Assembly (NCBI GenBank): GCA_050013615.1
Contig: JBEKEX010000117.1
Span: 1 to 8,395 of the forward strand
DNA from: JBEKEX01 sp050013615
GTDB lineage: Bacteria > Chloroflexota > Anaerolineae > Anaerolineales > Anaerolineaceae
DNA length: 8,395 nucleotides
Direction of reading: 5' to 3'
Every line of letters begins with the position of its first letter. Within the stretch, counting starts at the first letter, position 1. The notes beneath the pieces were generated by a model. That model did no database searches. It saw nothing but the letters and a program-made list of their open reading frames with translations, and was not told where the DNA came from. A program made the translations under genes and the position numbers. Shown one piece after another: positions 6,641 to 8,395 of this stretch.

Positions 6641-7138
6641 TTAGATAAAGATAATCTGTGCTCCATCGGTCATGTCGATGAAGTCGCTGGCGGTGACGAT
6701 GTCCTGCACGCCATCCACGAAGTCCTCTTTCTTCAACCCCATCATATCGACCGTCATTTTGCAGGCGTAGAGCTTAGCGCCGGCATCCGAAAGCATCTGG
6801 ATGTATTCGCGTACCGGCGGCACACCCAAGACTTTCATCTTATCGTTCATCAACTTGGTGGCAAAGGCGGTCATACCGGGCAACACGCCCATCAGGTTGG
6901 GGATGCCCAGGTGACCCGGCACACCCATCAGACTCATCTTCATGCTGGTATTCGCCACGGGCGGGACCTCGAGGTGATCCACGCGTGCCTTGGTGATCAT
7001 GTCCAAGCCCCAGAACGTGAAGAAGATGGTCACATCGATACCATTGCCCAGCGCGGCCCAACCCATGATCAGGGCGGGGTAGGCCATGTCGAGGTTTCCT
7101 TTGGAGCAAATAAATGCGATCTTGCGTTCGTCAGCCAT
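6641..7138 (-). CDS. dsrE2: DsrE2-type (DsrE/DsrF/DrsH-like) sulfur-carrier protein
   Basis: This 165-residue protein belongs to the DsrE/F/DrsH-like family (DsrE2 branch), whose members carry sulfane sulfur as cysteine persulfide in sulfur-oxidising pathways, often together with TusA and rhodanese. The N-terminus has IAFICSKGNLDMAYPALIMG with Cys11 in the conserved SKG-LDMAYP motif. The aromatic FFTFWGLDM segment lies at 39-47, and two hydrophobic, Gly/Met-rich stretches (19-45 and 68-93) resemble the membrane-associating parts of DsrE2. The second conserved cysteine, Cys126, is in LYACKMTVDMMG. Both expected cysteines are therefore present. The start at 7138 has AAGGA nine bases upstream. 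It is the last gene of the - strand operon, 43 bases after the DsrC-like gene and just before a strong terminator. A role as the persulfide acceptor or donor in the local relay is inferred from family and context. Confidence 0.85.
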   Translation of the reverse strand: MADERKIAFICSKGNLDMAYPALIMGWAALGNGIDVTIFFTFWGLDMITKARVDHLEVPPVANTSMKMSLMGVPGHLGIPNLMGVLPGMTAFATKLMNDKMKVLGVPPVREYIQMLSDAGAKLYACKMTVDMMGLKKEDFVDGVQDIVTASDFIDMTDGAQIIFI

Positions 7139-7181
7139 AATTCATTTTCCTTCCATTTAGTTGATTGGTGGAACGATCCGG

Positions 7182-7499
7182 CTACACACAGCCTTCGGGC
7201 TTGCCCAGGCCGGCAATCTTGGCGACTTTCTTGGCCGGACCCTTGGGGTATAGGGTGAACAGTTCTTTGGTCGAGATGCCGGTGCCGCTGGTGATGGTGC
7301 GCAGGGTGGGGGCGCTGCCGGTGGAGGCAGCGTTCTGGCGGCAGAAATCGATGATTTTCCAATGTGCCTCGCCGAGTTCGAGAATGCCTTCTTCCTTGGC
7401 GATTTCGACGGCGATTTCCTTGGTCCATTCTGCCGGGTTGGTCATGTATCCTTCTTCGTTCACTTGGATGGTCTTGCCAGCGATGGTTCGAGTTGCCAT
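7182..7499 (-). CDS. tusE: DsrC/TusE-family sulfur carrier, single C-terminal cysteine (CysB replaced by Ala)
   Basis: This is a small soluble sulfur-relay protein of 105 residues. DsrC partners DsrAB and forms a trisulfide through two C-terminal cysteines; TusE passes persulfide in tRNA thiolation using only the last one. Family landmarks are VNEEGYMTNPAEWTKEIA at 13-30, the helix HWKIIDFCRQ at 46-55, and the tail YPKGPAKKVAKIAG...KPEGCV. The penultimate Cys104 (CysA) is present. The position 11 residues before it, where true DsrC has CysB, is Ala93. Length and tail otherwise fit DsrC of sulfate reducers very well, so the protein is DsrC-shaped but TusE-like in chemistry. Cys53 is extra. I chose the ATG at 7499 because AAGGAG lies eight bases upstream; a GTG/ATG-type extension to 7529 would include that site. 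It sits between the SQR-like and DsrE2-like genes, which points to sulfide oxidation and away from tRNA modification. The symbol tusE marks the one-cysteine class only. Confidence 0.87.
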   Translation of the reverse strand: MATRTIAGKTIQVNEEGYMTNPAEWTKEIAVEIAKEEGILELGEAHWKIIDFCRQNAASTGSAPTLRTITSGTGISTKELFTLYPKGPAKKVAKIAGLGKPEGCV

Positions 7500-7507
7500 A
7501 TGTCCTT

Positions 7508-7513
7508 CTCCTT
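7508..7513 (-). promoter_or_regulatory. Ribosome binding site deciding the DsrC/TusE-like start
   Basis: On the - strand, AAGGAG ends eight bases before the ATG at 7499, with a second AAGGA only three bases away. This rules against the in-frame extension that starts at 7529. Confidence 0.8.
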
Positions 7514-7556
7514 TTAAGTCGTTGATCACTTTATCGAATGAGTATACGTTTTGGTC

Positions 7557-7579
7557 ACCGGCAGAGTTCCGTTGCCGGT
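7557..7579 (-). repeat. Inverted repeat (hairpin) between the SQR-like and DsrC-like genes
   Basis: ACCGGCA at 7557-7563 and TGCCGGT at 7573-7579 form a perfect 7-bp stem with a nine-base loop. It lies 14 bases after the SQR-like stop codon. No T tract follows on the - strand, so it is not a standard terminator. It could stabilise or process the mRNA, which would allow different amounts of the flavoprotein and the small carriers, or it could be chance. Confidence 0.4.
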
Positions 7580-7592
7580 CGATGTTGGGGTA

Positions 7593-8395
7593 TCAGTCCG
7601 CGGCGACCTTCCGCTTGCCGGTCATGCTCATGGTGGCGGAAACCGGCATTTCCAGTCCGCGCATCAAAATGTTCCAGTACAGCCAGCGGAACATCAGCTT
7701 GCCCCAATGATTGATCACCGATTCTTCCAGCAGGGCAAAGGGGCCGATGATAGGCAAGGGATAGCGGCCGGGCAGGGGTTCCTGGGTGTAGTTGAAATCG
7801 AGCAGCAGACCTTTGCCGTAGCCCGTTTCGACGTAGCAGTTGGCGTGCCCATCGAAGGTGGGCAGCAGTTCTTTGCCCTGGGTGTAGCGGACGAAGTTGT
7901 CGCCGAACAGGTCCACAGCAAAGTGCGCCACGGAACCGGCTTTGGAAGTGGGGGCGTTGGAGGCATCGCCCAAAATGAAGATGTGGTCGTCGTGCTTGGA
8001 AAGCAAGGTGTGGGGGTCGACCGGTGAGTAGTTCAATTCGTCGCCCAGTCCCGATTTGCCTACGAAATCGGCGCCCTTGTTGAGGGGGACGCTGACCAGC
8101 AGGTCGTAGCCGATTTCGCGCTCATCGTAGGAGACGATCTTCTTCGCATCCGGGTCGGCGCGTTCGATCACGTAGTCGGGCTCGACCTTGATCCCTTTCT
8201 CGTCCAACAGGCTGCCCAGCATCCTGGATGCCACCGGCTTGGTGAAGGCACCCGGCAGCGGCGTGGCGTAGACCAGCTCGACCTTGTCGCGCATACCGCG
8301 TTGATGAAAATACCAATCGGCCAGCATCAGGAACTCGAGCGGCGCGACCGGGCACTTGATGGGGTTCTCGACCACGTTGACCACCAGTCGCCCGC
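7593..8395 (-). CDS. sqr: Sulfide:quinone oxidoreductase-like FAD-dependent oxidoreductase, C-terminal part (5' end outside window)
   Basis: This is a flavoprotein of the SQR/flavocytochrome c sulfide dehydrogenase group, which oxidises sulfide at the membrane and passes electrons to quinone. The last 266 residues are present, and the frame is open to the window edge. Near the visible start is VVENPIKCPVAPLEFLML, matching the segment that holds an active-site cysteine in SQRs (codon at 8352-8354). The second FAD-binding motif HIFILGDASNAP is followed by SKAGSVAHF, as in this family. A second cysteine in HANCYVETGYGKG (codon at 7836-7838) lies 172 residues after the first, close to the spacing of the redox-active pair in characterised SQRs. 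The C-terminus has an aromatic amphipathic stretch (HWGKLMFRWLYWNILMRG) suited to membrane attachment. It is the first visible gene of an operon with the DsrC-like and DsrE2-like genes, which supports sulfide as substrate. NDH-2-type dehydrogenases are related but usually lack these cysteines. The SQR subtype cannot be set without the N-terminal half. Confidence 0.82.
   Translation of the reverse strand, partial: GRLVVNVVENPIKCPVAPLEFLMLADWYFHQRGMRDKVELVYATPLPGAFTKPVASRMLGSLLDEKGIKVEPDYVIERADPDAKKIVSYDEREIGYDLLVSVPLNKGADFVGKSGLGDELNYSPVDPHTLLSKHDDHIFILGDASNAPTSKAGSVAHFAVDLFGDNFVRYTQGKELLPTFDGHANCYVETGYGKGLLLDFNYTQEPLPGRYPLPIIGPFALLEESVINHWGKLMFRWLYWNILMRGLEMPVSATMSMTGKRKVAAD

Noticed and set aside
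7535..7545. TATACT-like box on the - strand before the DsrC-like gene as a separate promoter
   Set aside because: No acceptable -35 hexamer at 16-18 bases and no extended -10. The gene is more simply explained by read-through from the SQR-like gene.
7551..8027. 158-codon open frame on the + strand opposite the SQR-like gene
   Set aside because: The - strand frame carries clear FAD-binding and cysteine motifs. The + strand product is an Ala/Gly/Val/Gln-rich antisense shadow.

Overview
This window looks like ordinary chromosome from a moderately GC-rich bacterium, with one more unusual sulfur-metabolism segment at its right end. It holds nine protein genes: seven complete and one cut off at each edge. 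I saw no tRNA, rRNA, CRISPR array, insertion sequence or gap over about 130 bases. The proteins have the flavour of Chloroflexota (Anaerolineae-type) genomes, but that is an impression from remembered family members and should be treated as tentative.

Left part (1-1195). The tail of recF on the + strand converges on rsmG on the - strand. The 130-base divergent gap after rsmG carries two consensus TATAAT boxes pointing in opposite directions. The one facing rsmG lies only seven bases before its ATG, which suggests a leaderless mRNA. The one facing right serves the next gene, which has a normal Shine-Dalgarno site.

Middle (1196-6576, all + strand). A YghZ/Gpr-type aldo-keto reductase is followed after one base by a two-domain CHR (chromate transporter family) membrane protein, probably translationally coupled. 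Next come a HAD-IA hydrolase with its own extended -10 promoter, an MFS transporter, and a COG1092 (RlmI-like) methyltransferase. The methyltransferase lacks both the PUA domain and the catalytic cysteine motif of RlmI. Apart from the reductase-ChrA pair, these genes do not form an obvious pathway.

Right part (6577-8395, - strand). Reading leftward, there is the C-terminal two thirds or so of a sulfide:quinone oxidoreductase-like flavoprotein, a DsrC/TusE-family protein, and a DsrE2-type protein. A strong intrinsic terminator follows. The set looks like a compact sulfide-oxidation and persulfide-relay operon: the flavoprotein would oxidise sulfide, and the two small cysteine proteins would carry the sulfane sulfur. 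The DsrC-like protein is 105 residues long and keeps the penultimate cysteine in a DsrC-like tail. It has alanine where true DsrC has its second redox cysteine, so it should be a one-cysteine carrier and not a trisulfide-forming DsrAB partner. This operon is the part most worth a second look.
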